Assembly: GCA_964510225.1 (NCBI GenBank)
Contig: CAZEAN010000009.1
Location: 1-64,000, forward strand
Length of the DNA: 64,000 bases
Origin: CAZEAN01 sp964510225
GTDB taxonomy: Bacteria > Planctomycetota > Planctomycetia > Isosphaerales > Isosphaeraceae
Direction: 5' to 3'
The notes under the pieces are model-generated. The model was not told the origin of the DNA. It searched no databases and worked only from the letters and a program-made list of their open reading frames with translations. Each line of letters starts with the position of its first letter. Positions within the stretch are counted from its first letter, which is position 1. Made by a program: the position numbers and the translations under genes. Shown here piece after piece: positions 27,230 through 36,404 of the stretch.

Positions 27230-29836
27230 CTACTGTCCATCATCGTCGGATGGTTGGTGGATAAGTTGGCGTTGCTTCAGACCTCGGCCATGAGCACCTG
27301 CGAAAGCAATAGGATAGGGAATCTGGACACCACGGATGGCATGCCAGAGGATCCGATTAAGAGTGTCTTCATCAGCACGATCAAATCCTCTGAAGTCCTG
27401 CCGAAGGCTTGCTTCGGCCCAATATCGTTGCTTTGAGTTAAGCTGCGCAAGGGGTGGATTGAGTCTGTCGAGTGGGATATCGACAGGAAGAGCTTCATAC
27501 GGTCGGAAATCGGGCTCGGTGGTAAAGCAGGACGACATCAAAGGAGACAACGCGTCCATTTGGTTCATAGGAGGGAGGCCGAGGATTTGTTCCATGGTGT
27601 GCAGTACCGATGTCTGATTGTAGAACTCGCTTACCACGGCTCCTCGTTGGGTGTAGGGGGAAATAACGAGCCCGATCGAGCGATGGCCATCGACGTGATC
27701 AAAGCCATTCTGGGGATCGTCCTCAACGACGAAGATACATGACCTAGGCCAGAATCGGCTCTTGGAGATTCCTTCCACGATTCTCCCAAGTGCGAGGTCA
27801 TTATCCGCCATGTGAGCTTCGGGAGTTGGCATACCGGGTGAGGTGCCGGAGCAGTGATCCTGAGGAAGGTAAATAATGGTGAAGTTCGGGAAGTCACCTG
27901 ATTCCTGGTATTCGGCCAGTTCCTTCAGGAATCGATCAGCGCGGACGACTTCGGGGATCCGCATATTCCAACCGGGATAATCAGGCGAGGTGTACCGTTG
28001 CAGAGTCTCGATACCGATCTTTTGCTTGAAAGTGATCTCATGCTTTGCTTCTTGGAAGTCCTGAAGGATTTCGACGAACGTTACATCCGCTGGTATCGGA
28101 TCGGCGTAGTCCATTTCGCCGTAGTTCCGAAATGTGAGTCCGTGAAGCAGTACATTATCCCAAATGAACCCCGTCGATGAGTACGTCAGTGGGTCATCAC
28201 CGAAGGTGTAGCTCCTCGTCCAGCCTCCAAACGACTTTTCGAGGTGATCGGTCACATTACCTTCAGTCGCCCAAGAGTGCCCGTCTGCAGAGTTGACTCC
28301 GTTGCAATAGAAGTTGTCGAGCAACACGAATTGTTCAGCGAGTGCGTGGTGATTAGGCGTAATCGAACGCTCGAAGATACAGAGGTTCGGATCTCCATCA
28401 CCCTGAGGGAGGTCACCAAAAACCTGGTCGTAGGTTCGGTTTTCCTTAATGATGTAGACGACATGCTCGAAAACAGAAGGGTCGCCGAGTTGCTCAGGGA
28501 CCGGCTTGGGCTCGACCTTCTCACGAATCAGATCTCGCTGCCACGATTGGAGCATCTGTGGCACTCGGGCGTCTTGGCGGACTTGTGCCGTATACTGCAC
28601 CAACGTATTGCTATCCGGTAATGGTACGGACGTGATACTACCGAGGTACCAGTACACCGACCGCCCTTGATTCGGCTCACCACGATCATCACGTGAACCG
28701 ATTCCTTTGACGTTGGCGACATAGAGATCATCATTGGTGATCGCCAACGACCCTGGATACCATCCGGTCGGTATGAAACCGAGGAGTTCGCCACCAAATC
28801 GCTCATTGTCGAGCCCGACCACGGCGACGGCATTATTGCCGCCGTTGGCGACGTAGAGAGTCGCGCCATCATCTGAAAGAGCCAATGCGTTGGTTGCACT
28901 TCCGAAGAGTAGATCGGGGTGAGGTCGGACCAGGATGGTCGACTCCTCCTGGAAACTGCCATCGCTGATATTGATGATCCCGACCGTGTCAGAATTGGCG
29001 TTCGCGACGTAAAGGCGGGCGTGGACATGGTCAATCAGTAAATCGCTGGGGTGCAGCCCAGTGGCAATCTCAGCGACCATTACTTCTTCGCGAAGGTCTA
29101 CTTTCCCGATGGTCCCGCTGGAGGCGACACCGCGCTCATCGACCAAGACAGGTGTACCGGACGACAACGCGGTTCGTTCATGATCTGCCGGTCTCCTTCC
29201 ACCCCAATTCGAGACATAGAGCGTTTGGTTATCCTGATCCAAGACTACATCAAAAGGTGCGACGCCGACCGGGATCTCCCGAATTAACTCACCTTGCTCA
29301 AGGTCAACGACACCAATCGTATTATTACGGGATAATGCAACATAGGCGGTTGTTTCGTCAGTTGACAAGGCGATTCCGCAACCGTGGGCCGCTCCCACTC
29401 CACCTGGCCCCGGAAGATCGATAGTCCGGGACCACTCGAACATCTTGTCTTGGCGCAGCCTTGCTTCGTGAAGCTGATTCTGCGCCGTGGTCGCCCAAAC
29501 TCTTGATCCGTCTCCCGAGACTGCGATCCCGTGCATCGAACTCCCACCGACCGGAAACGCGAGTTCCTGAACGAGGTCCCAATGAATGGGATCAATGACG
29601 ATCAGCCCTCGATTGTCCTTGGCGACAAGGAGCCTCCCGTCTTGAGCCATGATGAGGTCGACTGGCCTCCCAGAAACCTCAATCGAACGGCCTGCGGGCT
29701 TGATCCATTGGCGCGTCGGTGCGATGACGGCTCCATCTGATCGTCGTTCGTTGATTCTCGGTTCAATTTCTTGACCGACCGCTAAGGCCGCGTTGAGCAT
29801 CGTTGTCAATACGATGACGCTGCTGATCCGTCCCAT
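27230..29836 (-). CDS. Exported YncE-like beta-propeller fused to phosphoesterase
   Basis: A protein of about 868 residues with signal peptide ('SSVIVLTTMLNAALAVGQ'). Residues about 40-420 are a seven-blade-like beta-propeller of the YncE/surface-antigen type, with repeats such as 'TLYVSNWGGRRPADH', 'ARLYVANANSDTVGII' and 'TLYVANGGNNAVAVVG'. Residues about 440-830 are a phosphoesterase domain ('EHVVYIIKENRTYDQVFGD', then 'VNSADGHSWATEGNVTDH'), related to acid phosphatase/phospholipase C. This two-domain layout is seen in other bacteria, with unknown natural substrate. ATG 29836 is chosen since the signal peptide begins there. It sits upstream of the sulfatase block on the same strand with a 207-base gap. 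Confidence 0.92.
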   Translation of the reverse strand: MGRISSVIVLTTMLNAALAVGQEIEPRINERRSDGAVIAPTRQWIKPAGRSIEVSGRPVDLIMAQDGRLLVAKDNRGLIVIDPIHWDLVQELAFPVGGSSMHGIAVSGDGSRVWATTAQNQLHEARLRQDKMFEWSRTIDLPGPGGVGAAHGCGIALSTDETTAYVALSRNNTIGVVDLEQGELIREIPVGVAPFDVVLDQDNQTLYVSNWGGRRPADHERTALSSGTPVLVDERGVASSGTIGKVDLREEVMVAEIATGLHPSDLLIDHVHARLYVANANSDTVGIINISDGSFQEESTILVRPHPDLLFGSATNALALSDDGATLYVANGGNNAVAVVGLDNERFGGELLGFIPTGWYPGSLAITNDDLYVANVKGIGSRDDRGEPNQGRSVYWYLGSITSVPLPDSNTLVQYTAQVRQDARVPQMLQSWQRDLIREKVEPKPVPEQLGDPSVFEHVVYIIKENRTYDQVFGDLPQGDGDPNLCIFERSITPNHHALAEQFVLLDNFYCNGVNSADGHSWATEGNVTDHLEKSFGGWTRSYTFGDDPLTYSSTGFIWDNVLLHGLTFRNYGEMDYADPIPADVTFVEILQDFQEAKHEITFKQKIGIETLQRYTSPDYPGWNMRIPEVVRADRFLKELAEYQESGDFPNFTIIYLPQDHCSGTSPGMPTPEAHMADNDLALGRIVEGISKSRFWPRSCIFVVEDDPQNGFDHVDGHRSIGLVISPYTQRGAVVSEFYNQTSVLHTMEQILGLPPMNQMDALSPLMSSCFTTEPDFRPYEALPVDIPLDRLNPPLAQLNSKQRYWAEASLRQDFRGFDRADEDTLNRILWHAIRGVQIPYPIAFAGAHGRGLKQRQLIHQPSDDDGQ

Positions 29837-30192
29837 TAATGCCTCATGGATGTTGGCGATGCTGGACGAGGTTCGCTGGCAACGAGAGGTCAGCAAAGCT
29901 CTTCGACAGAGCTCATCTCATCATTTGACGCACCTCTGGGCAAGAAATCTCTCATCCGGTTTTCTTGTGTCGCTTCAAGTATCTCCGCCATCTTCTCAAG
30001 AACGGCCTTGGGGAGATTCAGGAACCGATCGCATATGTTGAGCATCTGGTGTCTGCCCTCAGTGTCACAAGGAACGCCGAAGTTAGTTGGCGTTCGGCAG
30101 GTTCCGCACTATAAAGTTGCATGATGGAGCGTGCAGGGTCCGTACGCGCGAGGTTGTTTAAGGTCGTCTCCGAGATCTAGGAAGCGTTATCG
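29837..30192. other. Intergenic gap between divergent genes
   Basis: About 356 bases between the phosphoesterase gene and uvrC, which diverge. No supported gene or RNA seen; it presumably contains both promoters. Confidence 0.4.
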
Positions 30193-31551
30193 ATGTCCGA
30201 CTCAACACCGAGCACCGGCCATAATCCGAGAGATCTCAAGGAGCAGCTCAAGGAGAAGATTAGGTCTCTACCGAAGTCTCCCGGGGTCTACTTGCTTAAG
30301 GATGCTCAAGGGAGGGTAATCTATATTGGGAAAGCGAAAAATTTGAAGAATCGGGTCGGTTCTTACTTCGTCAAAGGTGCAGCCGAGGACCCTAGGATTA
30401 AGGATTGGATCGGCGAGGTTGCTACCCTCGATCACCTTGAGGCGGATTCCGAAGTCGATGCTCTCCTGATGGAAGCCCGATTGATCAAGGATATCCAGCC
30501 GCGGCACAACGCTGAACTCAAAGACGACAAGTCGTTTCCGTACCTCCAGATCACGACGAACGAGGATTTTCCCCGAGTCAACTTCACACGTGAGCCTAAG
30601 GATCGTGGGGTAAAGCTGTATGGACCTTTCCCCAGGGCAAAAGGTCTCCGAGGCGCGATTCAGGTTCTGCAACGAATCTTCAAATTTCGGACATGCTCAC
30701 TCGATATCGATGCAAAGGATCCACGTTGGCGATGGTTTCGGCCTTGTCTCTTACACTCGATCAACCAGTGTACGGCACCCTGCAACCTCAAGATCGACAA
30801 GGAGAGCTACCGGAAAGACATCCGGCGGCTTAAGCTCTTCCTCGAAGGGAAGAAGGATGTGGTGCTCCGCGAGATAGAAACAGAGATGAAGGAAGCGAGC
30901 AAGGAGCTTCTCTTCGAAAAAGCTGCGCGACTCCGTGATGAGCTTAAGGCGTTGGCTAACCTAAACCTCCGTGGGAATCTCGAAGACCACGCACAACCTG
31001 AAGTGTTCTACCAAGACCCGAGGAAGGGGCTGAACGGGCTTCGGAAGATCCTGGAGCTTCCTAGAATGCCTCGGACAATCCACGGTATCGATATTGCCCA
31101 TTTGGGTGGAACGGAGACTGTCGGCTCCCTCGTGACCTTTCTCGATGGACTCCCCTTCAAACCGGGCTACCGACGCTACCGGATCAAGAGTGTCGAAGGC
31201 GTCGACGACTACGCCTCGATCCGCGAGGTTGTCAGTCGTCGAATTCAGGGGCTCCAAGAACGGGACGAGCCGTTTCCTGACATCTTCCTGATCGATGGTG
31301 GAAAAGGACAGCTCAACGCGGCGATCGATGCGTTCCGAGCCTTGAATGTTGAGCTTCCCACCCTTCTTTCGCTCGCAAAGCAAGAGGAGGAGATCTACCT
31401 TCCCGGTCGATCAGAACCACTTGCCCTTTCACGCCGCTCCTTCGCGCTCCGACTCTTACAGTATGTTCGTGACGAAGCCCATCGCTTCGCGCAACATTAC
31501 CACCACATGCTCCGCACCAAACGAACGTTCGGAAAAGAAGAAACACAATAG
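30193..31551 (+). CDS. uvrC: Short UvrC excinuclease lacking the HhH tail
   Basis: A 452-residue UvrC, the dual-incision nuclease of UvrABC nucleotide excision repair. Domains: GIY-YIG nuclease (about 20-100; 'GVYLLKDAQGRVIYIGKAKN'), a Cys-rich segment with four Cys that match the metal-cluster positions of UvrC ('FRTCS', 'RPCLLHSINQCTAPCN'), a UVR motif ('EKAARLRDELKAL', about 235-250), and the RNase H-like endonuclease (about 285-440; 'GIDIAHLGGTE', 'IDGGKGQLNAA', 'RDEAHRFA'). E. coli UvrC is about 610 residues and ends in two helix-hairpin-helix motifs. Here the protein stops just after the endonuclease domain, with no HhH-coding sequence after the stop in any frame I checked. It is probably a naturally short form. 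Confidence 0.93.
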   Translation: MSDSTPSTGHNPRDLKEQLKEKIRSLPKSPGVYLLKDAQGRVIYIGKAKNLKNRVGSYFVKGAAEDPRIKDWIGEVATLDHLEADSEVDALLMEARLIKDIQPRHNAELKDDKSFPYLQITTNEDFPRVNFTREPKDRGVKLYGPFPRAKGLRGAIQVLQRIFKFRTCSLDIDAKDPRWRWFRPCLLHSINQCTAPCNLKIDKESYRKDIRRLKLFLEGKKDVVLREIETEMKEASKELLFEKAARLRDELKALANLNLRGNLEDHAQPEVFYQDPRKGLNGLRKILELPRMPRTIHGIDIAHLGGTETVGSLVTFLDGLPFKPGYRRYRIKSVEGVDDYASIREVVSRRIQGLQERDEPFPDIFLIDGGKGQLNAAIDAFRALNVELPTLLSLAKQEEEIYLPGRSEPLALSRRSFALRLLQYVRDEAHRFAQHYHHMLRTKRTFGKEETQ

Positions 31552-31694
31552 TACTTTAACGAAGAACGACTTCGCCGGGATCTAAACCTATAGGCTGAGT
31601 CGTTCCGCGTTGGTTCGAAGTCGTGTCAATGGGCTTAGGAAACGAAAAACCGATGGTACCAACACCAGCCATTCCCACGATTGCCAACACAGCG

Positions 31695-31892
31695 TTACTG
31701 GGATCGGGCATCGCTGACTACTGAGTTGATCTCGTTGGATCCTCTGTCCAGGTTACCGGAGTCGCCGTTGTGTCCGATTACATGAACGTTTGCCGGCCTT
31801 GCGACGAAGATGAAGATGAGAATAATGGTGACTACAAACAGGGTGGTTATGATGGGAGCGATAAACAATCGGGTTCCCCTGGTTGCCGACAT
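31695..31892 (-). CDS. Small predicted membrane protein
   Basis: A 65-residue frame with one strong hydrophobic helix ('APIITTLFVVTIILIFIFVA') near its N-terminus and a polar tail. It follows the broken sigma-HlyD gene by 70 bases on the same strand. AAGAGGG abuts the ATG with almost no spacing, so translation is uncertain. It could be a small membrane protein of the same transcript or chance coding. No homology recognised. Confidence 0.35.
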   Translation of the reverse strand: MSATRGTRLFIAPIITTLFVVTIILIFIFVARPANVHVIGHNGDSGNLDRGSNEINSVVSDARSQ

Positions 31893-31962
31893 CCCTCTTT
31901 ACCAGTGGCCGGAGCGTGCAAGGTCGCGCGACCTCGCCTTTCGACAGGGTTGTTCAGTGGTT

Positions 31963-34184
31963 CTACTTCGGACTGATCGCGGTGCCTGGTGCGCGATAAT
32001 CTTGTTCCGGACCCCGACGGAGCAGAAGAATCGGGTCGACTACCGACAGCTCCCCACTACTGATGCCGTCGATGACTTCGACGAAACGACCATTGGAGTT
32101 CCCGAGGGTGACTTCGCGCCAGTGGACACCACTTTCAGGGAGTCGGATTGCCACGTAGGTATTGCCGTCGTTCTGAATCACGGAACGGGAAGGTATCTGG
32201 ATCGTATCCGAGTTCTCAGAGACTAAGATGCTTGCCTCGGCGGTGAGCCCCGGACGAAGCTCTGGGTACGAGTTGTCAAACTCGATGAGGGTGGTATAGA
32301 CCTGCGGTCCCTTGCTGAAGATGCTGGATGGGTCTGGTAGCGGCTTGATCTCGACCACCTTGCCGCCAAAGGTCTTTTTCGGAAACGCGTCAACTCTAAT
32401 CTCGGTCTCTTGCCCAAGAGTCAAGAGGTCGATGCGGGTTGCGGGGACTTTAGCATTCACTTGAAACGGCGTTTCAAGGTCCAGGATTCTCAAAATTGGT
32501 TGTTTGCCCTCGACCTCTGCCCCTGCTTCGATGACGACGTCATTCGATTGCGGGTAAATGACGATCCCCGGAGCGGAGGTCTTGATCTTGCAGCTTTCGA
32601 TGATCTCGAGGAGCTTTTCTCCCTCTTAGTCTCTAAGTCGAGAACCGACTTCCTGACCGATTGCTCTATCGATCGCTGCTCAATTTCTTGCTCGATCGCT
32701 TTGATTTTTTTCTTCTTTGTGAATTACTTGAGGACCCTGAGCTTGAGCTTCGCTTGTACAAGGTCCCATTTTGCTTGTTCGAGTTTCTGTTCGTCGGTGT
32801 TCGTCTGCTCTTTGGAGACATATCCGAGTTCAAACATCTTGTCGGACCATCCCTGACGCTCCCGAGCGCGTGCCAAGTTCAATTCCGCCAGCTTCACTTC
32901 GCGCTCAATGGTCTTGACGGTGTTCGGATGCACGCTCTCCATGTACTCTTTTAAGTTGATCTCTGCGATCTCTCTGTACTTGGTCGCGTTTTGGTAACCT
33001 GCACTCGCGCGTTCTCTCAATATCTGCTGCTCTGCAAGTTCACGTCTCAGTTCTCCAGTGTCCAACTCACAGACAAATTGGTCCCTATTCACTTCGGTAC
33101 CCTCGGGCAAGAGAGCGAGTATCTTCATTGATCGTTGCACTGGAGACCGGATCTCAACGAATTGGGTTGCCTCGACAGCGCCCCGTGCATTAATGGTCTC
33201 GGGGGAGGTTGTTAAACCGACCTCAAGTAGAAGGAGGCCCTTGCCCTGGTGCTGAGCTCCCCGTTCGATCTCGTCTCCAATTGTCGGGGGTTTGGCTCTG
33301 TCTCGGTTATTGCCGGACGTGTCGAGTCCCACGCCCGTTGCAATGGAGAGGGTAAGCAGTGGTACCAGGAGTTGTGCGAACTTGGTGTCGAACATCCCTG
33401 AGGAAACTCCTTGGGCAATTTCGGCGATTGTTGGTGGAATCACGACTTTGCCGGACGCCATCGAGGTCATCCGGATCGCGAGGTCCACTGTCGATCGGAC
33501 CAAGACTGACGGAGGAGAGGTACGTACACTCTCGGCAGCGACTATGTGGCCGATGATTCCTTCCAGTGCCAGGCCACGACGTAAGAGGTTTTCTCGGAGC
33601 TTGAGTCGGGCCCGAGAGAGCCGACTTTTGATGGTCCCAACGGGACAGCCGAGCCGATCGGCTGCCTCATTAAGCGTGAGCCCTTGGAGGTCACAGAGGA
33701 TGATCGAATCGCGGTAGCGATCGGGGAGACGTTCGATCTCGGCGTGTAGGATCGCGGCATTGTCGTCGGGCAGATCGGGCTCAACCGCGATCAGCGCTGG
33801 GTCAAGCTCGGGCTTAAGTCTTTCGGTCAACTGCCGACGTCTGCGGGAGACTTTCGATGACAAGGCGGTCCGGTGTGCAACTCCGTGTAGCCAAGGGCCG
33901 AGTGAGTCCTGGACCCAGAGTGTTCGAGCCTTGCGGAGAAGTACGAGAAAGGTTGCTTGGAAGGCGTCTTCGGCGTCATGGTCTTCCCGAAGGATCGCGT
34001 GGCAGACTCCATGAACAAGAGGTCCATGACGCTCGACGATCGCTGCGAAAGCGAGTTCGGCCGATTGACCCTCCGCCGTAAGAAAGCGTTCCAAGAGTTG
34101 GCCGTCCGTCAGATTGCCAGTCGCCCCGACGTGAAAGATCGCTCGGAATTCCTTAAACGCAGCCTTACTGCTGAGATACGTCAT
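31963..34184 (-). pseudogene. ECF sigma factor fused to HlyD-type adaptor, disrupted
   Basis: The reading frame starting at 34184 encodes an ECF sigma factor (region 2 'HDAEDAFQATFLVLLRKAR'; region 4 'IILCDLQGLTLNEAADRLG' and 'GTIKSRLSRARLKLRE'), then a linker, a membrane helix ('FAQLLVPLLTLSIATGVGL') and the N-terminal half of a HlyD/RND-type periplasmic adaptor with coiled coil. It stops at a TAA (32724-32726). The same frame continues sensibly beyond it ('FTKKKKIKAIEQEIEQ'), then slips by one base near the T-run at 32615-32618, after which the adaptor resumes ('PGIVIYPQSNDVV') and runs to 31963. Repairing one stop and one missing base gives a single protein of about 740 residues. So it is either a pseudogene or hit by two sequence errors. 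No permease gene follows. Confidence 0.8.
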
Positions 34185-35115
34185 GCTTCCGGGTCCCCGA
34201 ACGTTACGTCTTCCTCCCCTTCCACCAAAGTAATGCGATGCCAAGGTCTGTTAGTTCCATTTTTTTGAGAGATACGGTCGACAGAGTCCGCAAATCTTAC
34301 AATTGCTTCAAGTGATTGATGGTTACGTACGTAATTTGGTGTCTATTGCAAGGCCTGCCCTCGACCCAATATTGCAGAGAGTAGCTGTTGTCAACAATCG
34401 GTGAGAGCAGTGACGACGGTTGCTCATCTTTCTTCTTGCCCATAACATTTAGAAAAGGACCTATTAAAGTCATCATCAACTCTTACCGGTTGGGTTGTGG
34501 TCGAGCATGTGAGCTGAATAATTAAGGGCCAGCAGGAGAGTTACTCTCCTGCTGGCCCTTTCCCCCTGAAACCCCCATTCAGCTCACCACCCCTCACAGA
34601 GAATCAGGCATCGTCCATAGCAGCAGACCCTAGTTAAAACTAGACTACGATCGGGCAATACTTAATTCTCTATTAGTGTCGGTGCGATTACTTATGCCAA
34701 ACAAAGGTTTTAGCGTACAAGCGAGGTAGTATTGGAAGTAGCCTACTACGGACCTACAGGAAAACTTACACAAGAGCAGTCTTTTGCTTACGACAAAAAA
34801 CCAGACAAATTGGACAAACAAAACTGCCTTTAAAAGCAAATGAACCCCCAGTTTTAAAAATATAAACATAAATTCAGTATATAGTATATGATAAGTCTTT
34901 AAATAGTCTTTACATTTTGCCCTAACAGATGCACAAATCATTAGTGCTAATATGCTAGGTCGATGCCAGAGGCAAGAAATCGATTGGTTCATCGCTAAAC
35001 CAGTGTCTTAGTAATTCTTCCTTGCGTGCTTCGTTCAACGTTTCTAAAAGTAGATACGAAGCAGATTCTGTTTTCTTGCGCCTAATCTGAAGAAAACTGA
35101 CTAATTCCAAAGGAA
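34185..35115. other. AT-rich gap with isolated hairpin
   Basis: About 930 bases, visibly richer in A and T than neighbours (notably 34680-34920). Minus-strand frames of 60 and 115 codons exist but their composition (runs of Phe, Leu, Cys, Lys from AT-rich DNA) argues against coding. A perfect 17-bp hairpin is at 34524-34560. Nothing else recognised. Confidence 0.5.
34524..34560. terminator. Perfect 17-bp hairpin
   Basis: Arms 34524-34540 and 34544-34560 pair perfectly with a three-base loop, containing GGGCCAGCAGGAGAG. The tail is CCCTTTCCCC on the plus strand, so it lacks a clear T-run. It is 340 bases from the nearest gene start and over 1 kb from the end of the next gene on the right, so it serves no known gene. 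It may be a terminator of an unseen RNA or another structured element. Confidence 0.55.
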
Positions 35116-35193
35116 ATGATCAGGAAGAAGCTGGAAAGGTCCCGCAGCTTTTATAGGACATTTGACATGAGTCTAGGTAGAGAAAAGACTTAA
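35116..35193 (+). CDS. Possible 25-residue basic micropeptide
   Basis: ATG 35116 to TAA 35191-35193, with AAAGGA just upstream, encodes a strongly basic peptide beginning 'MIRKKLERSRSFYRTF'. It is followed ten bases later by a hairpin with T-run. That pairing (ribosome site, short frame, terminator) is the arrangement of a small-protein or leader transcript, but chance is possible at this length. Confidence 0.3.
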   Translation: MIRKKLERSRSFYRTFDMSLGREKT

Positions 35194-35203
35194 GACTTCA
35201 ATT

Positions 35204-35242
35204 GATCGTCCGGTCCTCGAACACCGGACAATTTGTTTTTTC
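35204..35242 (+). terminator. Rho-independent terminator
   Basis: Seven-bp GC-rich stem GTCCGGT/ACCGGAC (35208-35214 with 35223-35229), eight-base loop, then a T-rich tail (TTTGTTTTTT). The orientation is plus. No annotated gene ends here, which implies a transcript from the AT-rich gap. Confidence 0.65.
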
Positions 35243-35303
35243 GAGATTCTTGGAAGGTAAATCATCAATCTCCGACGATCTGCCTTTGTAGGAACCGGAT
35301 TGT

Positions 35304-35468
35304 ATGCTGAGCCAGGAACAGCCTCGGGTCATCATTCCGCCGACTACTGAATTGAATTTGAATGATCTATCACGATCGGTGCTTTGCAGGCGATCCGATG
35401 TCGGGACCGATCCGTCCGATGCTGAAACTTGCGATCTACAGTATTGGATAGCAGCTAAATCGTTGTAG
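35304..35468 (+). CDS. Possible 54-residue small protein
   Basis: ATG 35304 to TAG 35466-35468, with AGGAA about ten bases upstream. The product begins 'MLSQEQPRVIIPPTTELNL' and has ordinary protein-like composition with two Cys near its middle and C-terminal parts. It is convergent with the GbsR-like gene. No homology recognised; may be chance. Confidence 0.28.
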   Translation: MLSQEQPRVIIPPTTELNLNDLSRSVLCRRSDVGTDPSDAETCDLQYWIAAKSL

Positions 35469-35580
35469 CCTCAGTCATCATTGACTGGTCGTGCGTTTTC
35501 ATTAAGACCGCTGGCTAGTCGAACTAGGTGGCTAGTGAAAGATCAACTGCCTATGGTAGAAATTCCGGATTCAAGAATCG

Positions 35581-36168
35581 TTAAGTAATCGACTCTGATT
35601 CCGCGTGAACTTTCTGAGTTTCCACGTTTGAGGTGCCATTCACAAGTCTTGAGATCATTGCCCCACCCTTAAAGAGGCGTTTAAGGGTCGGTGCCGACAT
35701 TTGATCGACGTACTGGTAGAAGTGCGTGATCATGTGCGTGAATTCGAGCATACTCTCAAGTTGCTCACGCGTGTATTCCTCACCTACGCCGGCATCCCGT
35801 GCCTCTTGGACACACTCCTCTAACAATGCGATGGTGGGATCCATCTCGCGACGCTTACGCTCGGCCATGATTACCCGGAAAGTCTCGAAGACATCTTTCA
35901 ACGCCTCGAAGCGGTCGCTCCGACAGCCGATGACATGAACGCGACGAACCACACCCCAAGTGATGAGCTCTCTCAGACTGGTCGAGACGTTCGAGCGGCT
36001 GACGTTGAGAAGCTCACTAATTGTGGCTGCATCAATCGCATCTGGTGAGATGAAAAGTAAGGCATGGACTTGCGCCATCGTACGATTGATGCCCCAAGCC
36101 TGCCCCATTTCGCCCCAATGCAGAACGAACTTAAGTGTTGCAGGTGTGAGTTCCACGACTGGTTTCAC
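35581..36168 (-). CDS. GbsR/MarR-family transcriptional regulator
   Basis: A 195-residue regulator with an N-terminal winged helix. The helix-turn-helix reads 'DAATISELLNVSRSNVSTSLRELITWGVV' in pieces (about 42-72), followed by the wing 'RRVHVIGCRSDRFEA'. The start 'LTPATLKFVLHWGEMGQAWGI' is typical of the GbsR-type group, which controls osmolyte uptake in Bacillus; targets vary in other phyla. The C-terminal helices should form the dimer. It lies upstream-neighbour to nothing on its own strand except the DUF2071 gene 236 bases away, which it could regulate; that is inference. Confidence 0.85.
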   Translation of the reverse strand: MKPVVELTPATLKFVLHWGEMGQAWGINRTMAQVHALLFISPDAIDAATISELLNVSRSNVSTSLRELITWGVVRRVHVIGCRSDRFEALKDVFETFRVIMAERKRREMDPTIALLEECVQEARDAGVGEEYTREQLESMLEFTHMITHFYQYVDQMSAPTLKRLFKGGAMISRLVNGTSNVETQKVHAESESIT

Positions 36169-36404
36169 AAGATTCGGTTATGACGGAAATTCCAGAAGTA
36201 TCGTAAACTTTTGATTAAGGCTCTTGCAAGCGCTAATCGAAGCTACGAGTCGCTCTGGACTGTTGCTATTTCAAGACCCACGCATTGTTAAGCGCATCTG
36301 GCGAGTCGCTCACGCCAGTTGACCGCAGATTAATCTCCCAGATGTAAGTAGCGAAAACAAACACTAGCGAGCATCTTTCATGCCAATGCTTCGGCCAAGA
36401 ATGA

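Noticed and set aside
16349..29836. The sulfatase block as a biosynthetic or defence system
   Set aside because: Motifs point to sulfate-ester hydrolysis; no nuclease, toxin or synthase signatures were seen.
34645..34992. 115-codon minus-strand frame in the AT-rich gap
   Set aside because: Phe/Leu/Cys/Lys-rich composition follows from AT-rich DNA; no ribosome site.
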